In this document: piece by piece, positions 33,145 through 41,363 of the stretch | Position numbering within the stretch: position 1 is the stretch's first letter | How the letters are laid out: every line of letters starts with the position of its first letter | Source: Streptomyces cavernae | GTDB lineage: Bacteria > Actinomycetota > Actinomycetes > Streptomycetales > Streptomycetaceae | Length of the DNA stretch: 64,000 nt | Assembly (NCBI RefSeq): GCF_004023625.1 | Contig: NZ_RPDJ01000002.1 | Coordinates: forward strand, 416,407-480,406 | Direction of reading: 5' to 3' | The notes under the pieces: generated by a model | Told to the model about the DNA's origin: nothing | The model's input: the letters and a program-made list of their open reading frames with translations, nothing else | Databases searched by the model: none | Made by a program: the position numbers and the translations under genes

Positions 33145-36100
33145 TCATGAGCCGACTCGGCCAGTCCCGCACCGCACCGTCGCCGCCCCCCAGTCCGCGT
33201 GGTCGTGAGCATTGCCGTCGCCGCCGTCGGTGACGCGCAGTGTGAGGCGCTCCGCGCCGCCGACCGGCGCCCGGACGGGCACGGCGGTGTCCCCGTTGGT
33301 GAGGACCTCGCTGCGGTAGACCTGCCGGCCGTCCGCGAGGACTTCGAAGGCGACGCTTCCGTTCGGATCCGTCTCGTCGTCCAGGCCGATCTCGGCGGTG
33401 AACGTCGAGCACGCCCCGCCGAGGTAGGTCGTGACCGTCGAGTCGGCGTGCACGCCGAGCCCCTTGTCGTAGGTCTTGCCGCCGATCGTGAGGGGCTTGC
33501 CGTCACCGGGCGCCGACTCGCCGTTGCTCATGTCCCGTTCCACCGGTCCCCAGCCGTTGTCCGCCGTGATGAAGTCCAGTTCGGACACGGGTACGTCCCC
33601 GCGGGGCGGGGGCGGCGTGCCGTCGAGGACGAGCGGCGCCTCGCCCCGCACCCGCGCGCCACCCGTGGAGGTCGCGGAGACCGCGGCGACGGCGGTCCGC
33701 CGGCCGTCCGGGCTGCCGGCCCCGCGGGTGATCACGACGTCCACAGTCGCGGTCCTGCCCGCCGCCAGGTCGCCGAGCTCCGAAGAGCCCGGCTCCACGC
33801 TCCAGCCGGGCGGCGCGTCGAAGGCCAGCGAGACATCGGTCAGCCGGCGGTCGCAGGGGTTGGTGACGGTCAGCTTCCCCGGGGTCGAGTCCCCTGCCCC
33901 GAGGCCGAGGTCGTCGGCGGTCAGCCTGGCCTCGGGTGTGCAGACCACGGGACCTCGCGGGGCCCCGGTGCGCGCCTCGACACCGGTGAGCGGACGCAGG
34001 CGCAGCGTGTACGCGTACTCCTGGTCGGGCTTCACCTGGTACTCGGGCAGCACGGTGTGGAAGGTCTCGCTCACTCCGCTGACCGCGTGGTCCAGGTTCA
34101 GCGTGTTGCCCTTCGGGTCGCGCTGCAGGGCGAACGGGTAGGCGGCGCGGTCGATGTCCCGGTACGGAGTGACGCCTGCGGAGAAGCTCCCCGAGCTCCC
34201 CGAGACCAGGAGCCCGCTCTTTCCGTCGGAGAGGGACGCCCAGCGGACGTCCTCGTGGTTTCCGTAGTCCTGGGGCCGGGTGTAGCCGGAGAACTGGTCG
34301 TCGACGTCGGTGGAGTACACGCCGACGGGAGAGCCGTCCTCGCGGTCGTTGTAGTTCTCCTGGGGGCCTCGGCCGTACCAGGTGAATTGGTCGTAGCGGT
34401 CCGGGAGTTGGAGGGAGAGGCCGATGCGCGGCAGGTACGGGACCGTGCGTGCCTTGCCGCGCGCCTCGGCACGGTGGTCGATGCGCAGCTCCCCGGTGCC
34501 GGTCACGGTGTACCGGAGGGTCTGGGTGAAGGAGGAATCCTTGACTCCCGGTGCGGCGACGGTGCTGGGGACGGTCACCGTGACCGCTCCGTCCCGTTCG
34601 GCGACCGTGACCTTCCCCGGCTCGGTCCGCAGCCGGTCGAGCCCAGCCGCGCGCCACGATCCGTCCTCGGACCCGATCTCGTTGCTGACCGGGGCGCGCC
34701 AGACGTCCAACCGGGGTCCTCCACTGAGCAGTTCGCGCCCACCCGCCTGCATGGAGGTCAGCTCGCCGCTCCTGCGGTCGAAGGTGTACTCGAAGCCCTT
34801 GCCGGAGAGGGTGATGCGGTCCGCGGTCCCGGTGGCCCTTACCCTGCCCGGCGCTTCGGGGCTGAGGACTCCGGCGAGTTGCCGTCCGCCGATGCCGAAC
34901 TGCTCGACCGTGACGGTGTGCCCGGCCCTGGCCCAGGCGGTGTCCTTCGCCTGTACGGCCTCCACAGTCAGCTGACGGTCGGCGTCCCTGGGGTTGGCGG
35001 GAGGTGTGGTGAGCCGGATGTCCGCCTCCGCGCCGGGGGCGAGGGAGAACGGCCGGGTGCCCTGGGCGAGTACCCTCACGCCCTCGGTGATCTTCCACCG
35101 CAGGCGTAGGTCACCGGTGCCGGTGAAGGAGCGCTCGTTGAGCACCGTGACCTTCCCGGCACCGGCGTCCGCGTCGCTGATCCGGATGGGTGCGTGGACG
35201 GCGGCCAGGGCGCGGGCCTCGGGCTGCGCGGTGCGGTCGGCGGACACCACTCCGTCCACGCCGCCGGTGCCCGCGCCGTAGGAGTCGTACTCGCCTCGCT
35301 TCTTGAGCGTGTCGAAGTCGAGGGCCAGGACGGCGCCGGAGGCGGGATCGGCGTCGAGCCGCTGCGGGGAGAGCGCCTTGTGGTAGACGCGCACCTGGTC
35401 GATGGTGCCGTGCGCCATGCGGGTGGTGATGTTCTCCTGGCCGGTCTCCGGGTCGCGGCCGATGTTCACCGGCTGGGCGGAGTAGGCGACCGTACCGGTC
35501 CACTCGGTGGTCGCCGTCTGCTTCCCGTCGACGAACAGCTTCAGCCGCGTGCCGTCGAAGGTTCCGGAGATCCGGTGCCAATTGCCGTACCAGTCGGCGG
35601 GGACGTCGGCCGAGGCCGAGTGCCACTCGCCGTCCTGCCCGTAGACGACGAACTCCAGGGTGTCCTTGTCGCGCATCTTGAGGGCATAACTGTGGTTGCC
35701 CTTGGCGATCACGGTGAAGTCACCCGTCCAGTCGGCGGGTTCGACCCAGGCGTCCAGGGTGAGCGCGTCGGACACCTCGTCGAGTTTCCTGTCGCGGTAG
35801 ACCTCCACGAAGTCGTCGAGGCCGGAGAGCGCGAGCGCCTTGCCCTTCTTGCCGGGCACGTGGCCGGGCTTGCCGGTGACGTACGACAGGATGTTGTTGC
35901 CGGAGGAGTCGGGGGTGGTGATCAGGGGCTGGGTGATGTTCTGCTCCGCCCAGTCCCAGATGAAGCCGCCCTGCACCTGTGGGTACTTGCGGACGACGTC
36001 CCAGAACTCGCGGAAGTTGCCGAGGGAGTTGCCCATGGCGTGTGCGTACTCGCCCATGATGATCGGTTTGACGGTGGACTTCGCCTTGTCCGCGAGGCCC

Positions 36101-37743
36101 GAGGGAGAGGGGTAGCGGGGGCCCCAGACGTCGGCGAACGGGGCGTCGCCGTCGGGGGAGTTGGGCTGGTGGTAGAGGGGCCTGTCCGGGTCGTTGGCCT
36201 TGAGGAAGTCGGCCATCGCGTAGTGCGCCTTGCCGAGTCCGGCCTCGTTGCCCGTGTCCCACATCAGCACGCTGGGGTGGTTCTTGTCCCGCTCGTACAT
36301 CGCGGTGAGGCGGTCCATGAACGCCTTCTGCCACTCGGGCCGTTCGGCCAGACAGTCGTCCGGGCAGCCGTCGTGGTGGTGGGTCTCGACGTCCACCTCG
36401 TCGGCGATCCACAGCCCCCGGGTGTCGGCCTGATCGTAGAAGTACGGGTCCGACGGGTAGTGCGAGGTGCGTACCGCGTTGATGTTGAGCCGCTTCATCA
36501 GGGAGACGTCGGATGCGGTGCGCTCACGGGTGGCGTAGCGGCCGGTCCTCGGGTCGGTCTCGGCGCGGTTGGTGCCCTTGACCAGGATGCGCTTGCCGTT
36601 GACGAGGAGTTGTCTGTCCTTGATCTCGATGTCCCGGAAGCCGACGGGCTGGGTGGTGGTGTGGGTGACTCTGCCGTCGGGCCCGGCGAGTTGGACGAGG
36701 AGCGTGTAGAGGGCGGGGGTCTCGTCGGTCCACTTGGCGGGGTTGCTGACCTCCGCCTCGAGGGTGGTGGACGCGGCCCCGTCCTGCGGGTCCACGGTGC
36801 CGGACATCGTTGTCACCTTGCGTCCGTGCTGGTCGTACAGGGTGCCGGTGACCTTCCTCGGGCCGCTCCCGGGGGCACCCTTGGCGGCGACCTCCACGTC
36901 CGCGGTGAGCCGGGCGTCGCGGTACTCGGCGTCCAGGTCGGTGCGGATGGTGACGTCCTGGAGGTAGGTCCTGGGTGTCGAATACAGGTCGACCGAGCGG
37001 AAGATGCCGGCGAACCGCCACTGGTCGTAGTCCTCCAGGTGGGCTCCCGAACCCCAGCGGTGGACCTGGACGGCAATGGTGTTCTTCCCCGGGTGCAGCT
37101 TCTCGCTGATGTCGAACTCGGCCGGGGTGTAGCCGCCTTGGTCGTAGCCCACGTACGAGCCGTTGACCCAGACGAGATAGCCGCTGGTCACGCCCTCGAA
37201 GCGGAGGAAGGTCTCACGCTCCTGCCAGCTCCGCGGCAGCTCGAAGGTGCGCACGTACGCCCCGGTGGGGTTGACGTCGCGCGGCACCTTCGGCGGGTCG
37301 TCCGGGTACATCTCGGTGGGGATGTTGCGGAACATCGGGTGGTCGAGACCGTCCGTCTGCCAGGTGTGCGGGACACGCACGCTGCGCCAGTCGCTCCCGC
37401 CGGTGTCGTACCCCTCCGTGAAGAAGTCCTTCGGTACGTCCTCGGGATGGTCCGACATGTTGAGTTTCCAGGTGCCGTCAAGCGACCTGGTCCACGGGCT
37501 GTCCGGCTCTCCGGCCTCGCCCGCGAGCGCGCTCCGGGCATCGGCGTACGGAGTCAACTCGGCATGCGCCGGCTCCTGCCCGACCGCGGTCGCCTCCGGG
37601 TCCTCCAGCAGGGTGTATACATCCGATGGGCGAGTGGGGGCGTCGGCGGCAGCGGACGGCGGAAGGGGGGCCACCAACGCTGCGGCCAGGGCCGGCACGG
37701 CCAGCGCTCGGAGTCCTCGTATGATTCGGCGGAGTGGGGGCAT
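33145..37743 (-). CDS. Secreted multidomain GH2 beta-galactosidase
   Basis: The protein has about 1532 aa. A signal peptide is present (RRIIRGLRALAVPALAAALV, ending near PSAAA). The GH2 sugar-binding, Ig-like and TIM-barrel parts follow; the acid/base is E500 in GNEAGLG and the nucleophile E565 in GEYAHAMGN. A LamG-type jelly roll is inserted at ~610-790 (GKALALSGLDDFVEVYRD, WHRISGTFDGTRLKLFVDGK). The LacZ-type small domain comes next (WYGRGPQENYNDRE), then an NEW3-like domain (~1280-1370), and a C-terminal NPCBM module (GGKTYDKGLGVHADSTVTTY). The ATG at 37743 is preferred to the GTG at 37755, which is too close to its ribosome site. Likely extracellular galactoside breakdown. It is about 500 residues longer than LacZ because of the added modules. 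Confidence 0.92.
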   Translation of the reverse strand: MPPLRRIIRGLRALAVPALAAALVAPLPPSAAADAPTRPSDVYTLLEDPEATAVGQEPAHAELTPYADARSALAGEAGEPDSPWTRSLDGTWKLNMSDHPEDVPKDFFTEGYDTGGSDWRSVRVPHTWQTDGLDHPMFRNIPTEMYPDDPPKVPRDVNPTGAYVRTFELPRSWQERETFLRFEGVTSGYLVWVNGSYVGYDQGGYTPAEFDISEKLHPGKNTIAVQVHRWGSGAHLEDYDQWRFAGIFRSVDLYSTPRTYLQDVTIRTDLDAEYRDARLTADVEVAAKGAPGSGPRKVTGTLYDQHGRKVTTMSGTVDPQDGAASTTLEAEVSNPAKWTDETPALYTLLVQLAGPDGRVTHTTTQPVGFRDIEIKDRQLLVNGKRILVKGTNRAETDPRTGRYATRERTASDVSLMKRLNINAVRTSHYPSDPYFYDQADTRGLWIADEVDVETHHHDGCPDDCLAERPEWQKAFMDRLTAMYERDKNHPSVLMWDTGNEAGLGKAHYAMADFLKANDPDRPLYHQPNSPDGDAPFADVWGPRYPSPSGLADKAKSTVKPIIMGEYAHAMGNSLGNFREFWDVVRKYPQVQGGFIWDWAEQNITQPLITTPDSSGNNILSYVTGKPGHVPGKKGKALALSGLDDFVEVYRDRKLDEVSDALTLDAWVEPADWTGDFTVIAKGNHSYALKMRDKDTLEFVVYGQDGEWHSASADVPADWYGNWHRISGTFDGTRLKLFVDGKQTATTEWTGTVAYSAQPVNIGRDPETGQENITTRMAHGTIDQVRVYHKALSPQRLDADPASGAVLALDFDTLKKRGEYDSYGAGTGGVDGVVSADRTAQPEARALAAVHAPIRISDADAGAGKVTVLNERSFTGTGDLRLRWKITEGVRVLAQGTRPFSLAPGAEADIRLTTPPANPRDADRQLTVEAVQAKDTAWARAGHTVTVEQFGIGGRQLAGVLSPEAPGRVRATGTADRITLSGKGFEYTFDRRSGELTSMQAGGRELLSGGPRLDVWRAPVSNEIGSEDGSWRAAGLDRLRTEPGKVTVAERDGAVTVTVPSTVAAPGVKDSSFTQTLRYTVTGTGELRIDHRAEARGKARTVPYLPRIGLSLQLPDRYDQFTWYGRGPQENYNDREDGSPVGVYSTDVDDQFSGYTRPQDYGNHEDVRWASLSDGKSGLLVSGSSGSFSAGVTPYRDIDRAAYPFALQRDPKGNTLNLDHAVSGVSETFHTVLPEYQVKPDQEYAYTLRLRPLTGVEARTGAPRGPVVCTPEARLTADDLGLGAGDSTPGKLTVTNPCDRRLTDVSLAFDAPPGWSVEPGSSELGDLAAGRTATVDVVITRGAGSPDGRRTAVAAVSATSTGGARVRGEAPLVLDGTPPPPRGDVPVSELDFITADNGWGPVERDMSNGESAPGDGKPLTIGGKTYDKGLGVHADSTVTTYLGGACSTFTAEIGLDDETDPNGSVAFEVLADGRQVYRSEVLTNGDTAVPVRAPVGGAERLTLRVTDGGDGNAHDHADWGAATVRCGTGRVGS

Positions 37744-38103
37744 CCGGGGTTCCACCCTTCTGGGGGCACGAAATCACTCCAGACTCAACAAGCCCGCACA
37801 GTACCCAACAGCTGACGGGGCGCCAAGAGGCCCGACATCATCACCTCGAACAACCTGCGCCCTGGATGCGGCCAGTGGAACGAGCCACTCCAGCAAGGCG
37901 AGTCAGCACCCTTCTCCTCCGGCGCGCGATCCGGCACCATGCCCTGACGTCCCTTCAGAGATCCGATCTGTGGGCGCCATTTCATACACCCCCGCCGGAG
38001 AACCGAAGGGAACCATGGCCGGACGCGTGCGCGCACGACGGGCGGCGACCTGAGCCCTCACGCGGCGGACGGTGACCGCGCCATCCCGTGAGCCGTGCAC
38101 CCC
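37744..38103. other. Intergenic region, no gene supported
   Basis: In these 360 bp no gene is supported. A 12-codon frame at about 38015-38053 (ATG after GAAGGGAACC) is too short to judge. The beta-galactosidase promoter should lie next to 37744-37900. Confidence 0.4.
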
Positions 38104-38832
38104 TTACCCGTGGCCTGCCTCACCGGCGGTCGAGACGTACGGGATCAGCAGGTGGTCCACGATGTGCTCGATCAGTTCGGGGGTGATCGGGTCGCCGGTG
38201 ACCAGGAACCGGTGCCACAGGATCGCCTGCCCCAGCTCACGGGCGACCTCGGTCGGTACGTCCGGGCGTACCTCACCGCGGGCGATGCCCCGGTCGAGCA
38301 CCTCGGTCATCGCCTCCTTGCGCCACTTGATGACGCCGTCGCGGAACGCCTCGGCCAGCTCCGCGTCGTGCGGCATCGCCCCGACGACGGCCGGGGCGAT
38401 CATGCCGACCGGGCTGGCGAAGAACGCCGCCCAGCCGTGCAGGATGGCCAGCATGTCCTCCCGGTAGCTGCCGGTGTCCTCGTGCGGGATCGCGGACATG
38501 GCCAGCGGGACGAGGGTGTCGCGCAGCAGTGCCGCCCGCCCGTTCCATCGACGGTAGAGGACCGGCTTGCTGGTCTCCGCGCGGGCGGCGACCGCCTCCA
38601 TCGTCACCCCGGCGATGCCCTGTTCCTCCAGCAGTTCCAGCACCGCGGCGTGGATGGCCGACTCCAGCTCGGCGCCGCGACGGCGGGTCGCCCGACGCGG
38701 GGTGCCGGCCGCCTTCGCTCGCCCTGCCCGGTCCGCGTTGCCGGCTGCCTGTGCACTCGCCGCCCGGTCGGCGTCGGCGGCCGGCTTCACACGCGCGGCG
38801 GCCTCCGCGGTTGATCTTTTTCGCGGTGTCAT
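38104..38832 (-). CDS. TetR-family transcriptional regulator
   Basis: The protein has 242 aa. An unusual Ala/Arg/Lys-rich lead of ~50 residues precedes the helix-turn-helix (~78-100: TMEAVAARAETSKPVLYRRW). The ligand domain is of the TetR_C_16/AcrR kind. There is no ribosome site before the ATG at 38832; a TAGTCT hexamer ends six bases upstream, so the transcript may be leaderless. It is divergent from the PhlG-like hydrolase gene with two operator-like repeats between, suggesting it represses that gene until a toxic aromatic compound binds. Confidence 0.85.
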   Translation of the reverse strand: MTPRKRSTAEAAARVKPAADADRAASAQAAGNADRAGRAKAAGTPRRATRRRGAELESAIHAAVLELLEEQGIAGVTMEAVAARAETSKPVLYRRWNGRAALLRDTLVPLAMSAIPHEDTGSYREDMLAILHGWAAFFASPVGMIAPAVVGAMPHDAELAEAFRDGVIKWRKEAMTEVLDRGIARGEVRPDVPTEVARELGQAILWHRFLVTGDPITPELIEHIVDHLLIPYVSTAGEAGHG

Positions 38833-38845
38833 GAGGTCAGACTAC

Positions 38846-38909
38846 AAGACACGGTTGCGTATCTTCGCGGCCATCGATACCGTCTCCATAAGACACGGGT
38901 CCGTATCCT
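38846..38909. promoter_or_regulatory. Twin TetR operators between divergent genes
   Basis: Two related 20-mers lie at 38846-38865 and 38890-38909. Both begin AAGACACGG and end in CGTATC plus two bases, and each is an imperfect inverted repeat (GACACGG facing CCGTATC in the second). Their starts are 44 bp apart. The first sits over the possible tetR -10 region and the second directly before the AAGGAG ribosome site of the hydrolase. TetR control of both genes is inferred. Confidence 0.65.
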
Positions 38910-38920
38910 AAGGAGTCGCG

Positions 38921-39577
38921 ATGGTCCGCTTGAGCCTGCCAACCGCCCGGCCGCTCCAGCACCCCCTCCGGAGCCCGAGCACGGCCCGCACCCGCGTGCA
39001 GCACCTGCCCGGACACCGCCGCCGCATCACCATCGACCATCAGCCGCTGCCCGGCATCACGCCGGCGATGGTGCACTGGTGGTTCCGCCACATCGGCGAC
39101 CCGGTCATCTACGCCGACGAGTCCATGTCCGGATACCTCGCCTGGCACCCGCTGGACCACATCCACTGGGAGCTGGCTCGCCCCGCCCCCGGAGGCGGCG
39201 CCGGCGAGGGCGCCCGATTCCGCATCGTCGAGGCCTTCGGTCGTCGGCCCGAGTTCTACGTGGACACCACCGAGACCGTGGAGAAGCTCGACGAGACCGG
39301 CATCCGGCTGGTCCGCCGCGTATGCGGCGTTCCCGTCCTGCAGTTGGAGCACACCTGGTCGCACTGCGGCGACCGCACGCACTACGTCAGCGTGATGGAC
39401 ATCGGTGCCCGGTCACCACTGCTGACCCCGGTGAACCGGCTGCTCGCCCGCCGGTTCCCCGACCGGATGGCGCAGGCCTGGATCGTTCACAACATCGAGG
39501 AGGTCGGCCACCTGGAGCACCTGCTGCCCGAGCTGTGCCGCGGGCGCGGCGTGCCGATTCCCGGGACCGCCGCGTAG
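38921..39577 (+). CDS. DAPG hydrolase (PhlG)-like metal-dependent hydrolase
   Basis: The protein has 218 aa. It resembles the PhlG fold family, zinc enzymes that cleave the C-C bond of acylated phloroglucinols such as 2,4-diacetylphloroglucinol. Likely metal and catalytic residues are in MVHWWFRHIGD, HPLDHIHWEL, and HNIEEVGHLEHLLPE. The N-terminal ~35 residues are Arg/Pro-rich and may not be conserved; a later start is possible. AAGGAG precedes the ATG at 38921. With the divergent TetR gene it forms a compact inducible detoxification pair. The family assignment is from motif resemblance only. Confidence 0.65.
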   Translation: MVRLSLPTARPLQHPLRSPSTARTRVQHLPGHRRRITIDHQPLPGITPAMVHWWFRHIGDPVIYADESMSGYLAWHPLDHIHWELARPAPGGGAGEGARFRIVEAFGRRPEFYVDTTETVEKLDETGIRLVRRVCGVPVLQLEHTWSHCGDRTHYVSVMDIGARSPLLTPVNRLLARRFPDRMAQAWIVHNIEEVGHLEHLLPELCRGRGVPIPGTAA

Positions 39578-39631
39578 CCCTGAGCGTTCGGCGCCGGGGC
39601 CGAAGGGCAGGCCGGGCCGAACGCTCAGGGC
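39577..39631 (+). terminator. Terminator with perfect 16-bp stem
   Basis: Bases 39577-39592 and 39616-39631 are perfect inverse copies (16 bp) separated by 23 bases, beginning at the last base of the hydrolase stop codon. Confidence 0.8.
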
Positions 39632-39839
39632 ATGCGGGAGCAGTGGGTTCCCGGCCGAGGGAGCGGTGGAAGCGGCGGCGTACACCCACCCGACAGGGCG
39701 GAGTCGCGGATGCGGGCGGCCGCGGCGCCGCTCGGGTGGGTGGGCTTGCGACACGGGCGACACCGCGAGGCCACCCGCTGGACTCACCAGAGTTGGGGGA
39801 GGGGCTGGGGTTCTTTCCGGTCTGCCGCTGGAGCCTTCT

Positions 39840-40023
39840 GGAGGCTGGTCCCTTCGACGTCGAGGTCGGGCAGGATCCTGTCCAGTCAGGTCGGCAGCCA
39901 CCAGGCGCGCCGCCCGGCGAGGGCGAGCACCGCGGGTACGAGCGTCATACGGACGGCGAAGGCGTCGATGGCCACGCCGACGGCCGGGGCGAACGCGATG
40001 GGTTTGATCAGGGAGTCGGCCAG
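39840..40023 (-). pseudogene. C-terminal remnant of an MMPL-family transporter
   Basis: On the reverse strand the frame reads LADSLIKPIAFAPAVGVAID then AFAVRMTLVPAVLAL and GRRAWWLPT, an in-frame TGA where TGG is expected, then LDRILPDLDVEG. This is the last membrane region and tail of MMPL exporters. Upstream it joins directly to the XRE remnant. The rest of the ~700-residue gene is missing. The 39632-39839 stretch has only an 11-bp inverted repeat (39683-39693 with 39732-39742). Confidence 0.7.
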
Positions 40024-40195
40024 GTGAAGAAGGCGGGGGTCGGGGCCCGGCCGCTTTCGATCTTGCGCAGGGTCTCCGCGGAGACCCCGCCGCGGCCGCC
40101 ACCTCCGCCATGCTGCGGCTGCCGCGTGCTCGACGCGGCAGTGCGCCGAACCGCTCGCCGCGTTCCCGTTCCCACGGTCTCAAAGGAGTCCTCAC
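40024..40195 (-). pseudogene. Truncated XRE-family helix-turn-helix regulator
   Basis: From a GTG at 40195 (AGGAG-like site upstream) the frame reads GERFGALPRRARGSRSMAEV then AAAAG; after a one-base loss in a G run it continues in another frame as VSAETLRKIESGRAPTPAFF and T. This is the N-terminal half of a small XRE regulator. At about 40024 it is cut and joined to the MMPL remnant. The rest of the DNA-binding domain is missing, so the protein should be inactive. Confidence 0.65.
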
Positions 40196-40205
40196 TATGA
40201 CCGTG

Positions 40206-40227
40206 ATACTAATACCGGTATAAGTAT
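40206..40227. promoter_or_regulatory. 22-bp near-perfect palindrome between xre relic and map
   Basis: ATACTAATACC and GGTATAAGTAT (40206-40227) are inverse repeats with one mismatch, in a small AT-rich island. It was probably the operator of the neighbouring XRE regulator and also overlaps the promoter region of map, whose start is 30 bp away. Confidence 0.6.
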
Positions 40228-40257
40228 TGGGTCGACGTGCTGCCGGGAGTCGAACAG

Positions 40258-41025
40258 ATGGTGGAGATCAAGACCGATGCCGCGATGGACGCGATGCGGG
40301 AAGCCGGGCGCGTGGTTGCCCGCGCCCTGGCCGCGGTGCAAGAAGCAGCCGGCGTCGGGGTGTCCTTGCGGGAACTCGACGAGGTGGCCCGCATGGTCCT
40401 GGCCGAGGCGGGGGCCGGTTCCCCGTTCCTCGGCTACCGGCCGTCCTTCGCCCCGGTCCCCTTCCCGGCCGTCATCTGCACCTCTGTCAACGACGCCGTG
40501 TCGCACGGCATCCCCACCGGCTACCGGCTGCGGGACGGCGACCTGGTGAGCATCGACTGCGGCGCCCAGCTCGACGGCTGGGCCGGTGACGCGGCCATCA
40601 CCTTCACCGTCGGAACTCCGCGCCCCATGGACCTCGACCTGATCGACGCCACCCAACAGGCCCTAGACGCAGGCATAGCCGCTGCTCAGGTCGGCAGCCG
40701 CCTCGGCGACATCTCCCACGCCATCGACACCGTCGCCCGCAAGGCGGGCTGCGGCATGCCCGCCGACTTCGGCGGCCACGGCATCGGGCGGCGCATGCAC
40801 GAAGACCCTCATGTCCCCAACCGCGGTCGCCCCGGCCGTGGCTTCCCCATCCGTCACGGCCTGGTCCTCGCCCTCGAGCCCATGTTCATGGCCGGCGGGC
40901 GGAACACCTACCGCACCGATACCGACGGCTGGACCCTGCGCACCACCGACGGCAGCAGGGCCGCCCACATCGAGCACACCGTCGCCATCACCGACGAGGG
41001 CCCCCGCATCCTGACCCTGCCCTGA
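40258..41025 (+). CDS. map: Type I methionine aminopeptidase
   Basis: The protein has 255 aa, the classical length. It removes the first methionine of new proteins. Metal and substrate residues are visible: H83 in VSHGIP, D100 in SIDCGAQLDGWAGD, D111, the His of GHGIGRRMHEDP, and the glutamates of LALEPMF and EHTVAITDEG. GGGAG lies eight bases before the ATG at 40258; an upstream GTG at 40237 is less likely. The gene sits next to a former XRE regulator rather than in the ribosomal-protein cluster, so it is probably a secondary map copy. Confidence 0.92.
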   Translation: MVEIKTDAAMDAMREAGRVVARALAAVQEAAGVGVSLRELDEVARMVLAEAGAGSPFLGYRPSFAPVPFPAVICTSVNDAVSHGIPTGYRLRDGDLVSIDCGAQLDGWAGDAAITFTVGTPRPMDLDLIDATQQALDAGIAAAQVGSRLGDISHAIDTVARKAGCGMPADFGGHGIGRRMHEDPHVPNRGRPGRGFPIRHGLVLALEPMFMAGGRNTYRTDTDGWTLRTTDGSRAAHIEHTVAITDEGPRILTLP

Positions 41026-41363
41026 CGTTCTTCCGGACGCTGCCGGATGAGGGACCGGGCCGTGATCGGCGACGGCCGCCTGACGTCGGCTCACAACGGT
41101 CTGACCCTCATCGGAGGCCTGTCACCACGCGGGTGATGTCAGGTCAGAGAGTCGCTCGCGTCCATCGCTTCACTCGGTGGAGGCGAACGGCTGGTGTCAG
41201 GCCCGTAGTTGCGGAGCAGCGCTGTCACGGCTGCAGCATGTCCTGTTATTGGTATGGACCTTCACGGAATCCATGGCTAAGCTCTGCCGCGCATGTAGCG
41301 AGAGCGCTCTCGGAGATCTGCTGTTCCACCCCCACCTTGCTGGAACAACGAAGGGGCACTCCC
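41026..41363. other. Promoter region of the protease gene, no gene
   Basis: These 338 bp hold no supported gene. An AT-richer stretch around 41243-41262 is the likely promoter of the protease, and the palindrome at 41299-41312 the likely operator. Confidence 0.45.
41299..41312. promoter_or_regulatory. 14-bp palindrome of LacI-operator type
   Basis: CGAGAGCGCTCTCG is perfectly symmetric with the central CG pair typical of LacI-family operators; the Streptomyces cellulose regulator CebR binds TGGGAGCGCTCCCA, which shares the GAGCGCTC core. It lies about 50 bp upstream of the streptogrisin start. Control by a carbon-source repressor encoded elsewhere is inferred. Confidence 0.5.

Noticed and set aside
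35194..37815. A long open frame of over 870 codons on the forward strand opposite the beta-galactosidase
   Set aside because: It is a shadow produced by high third-position G+C. It has no domain and low-complexity Val/Gly/Arg composition, while the reverse strand carries complete GH2 motifs and a signal peptide.
41050..41135. A short frame (MRDRAVIGDGRLTS) resembling the start of GH15-type proteins
   Set aside because: Only about eight residues match and the frame stops after 29 codons, which is too little to call.
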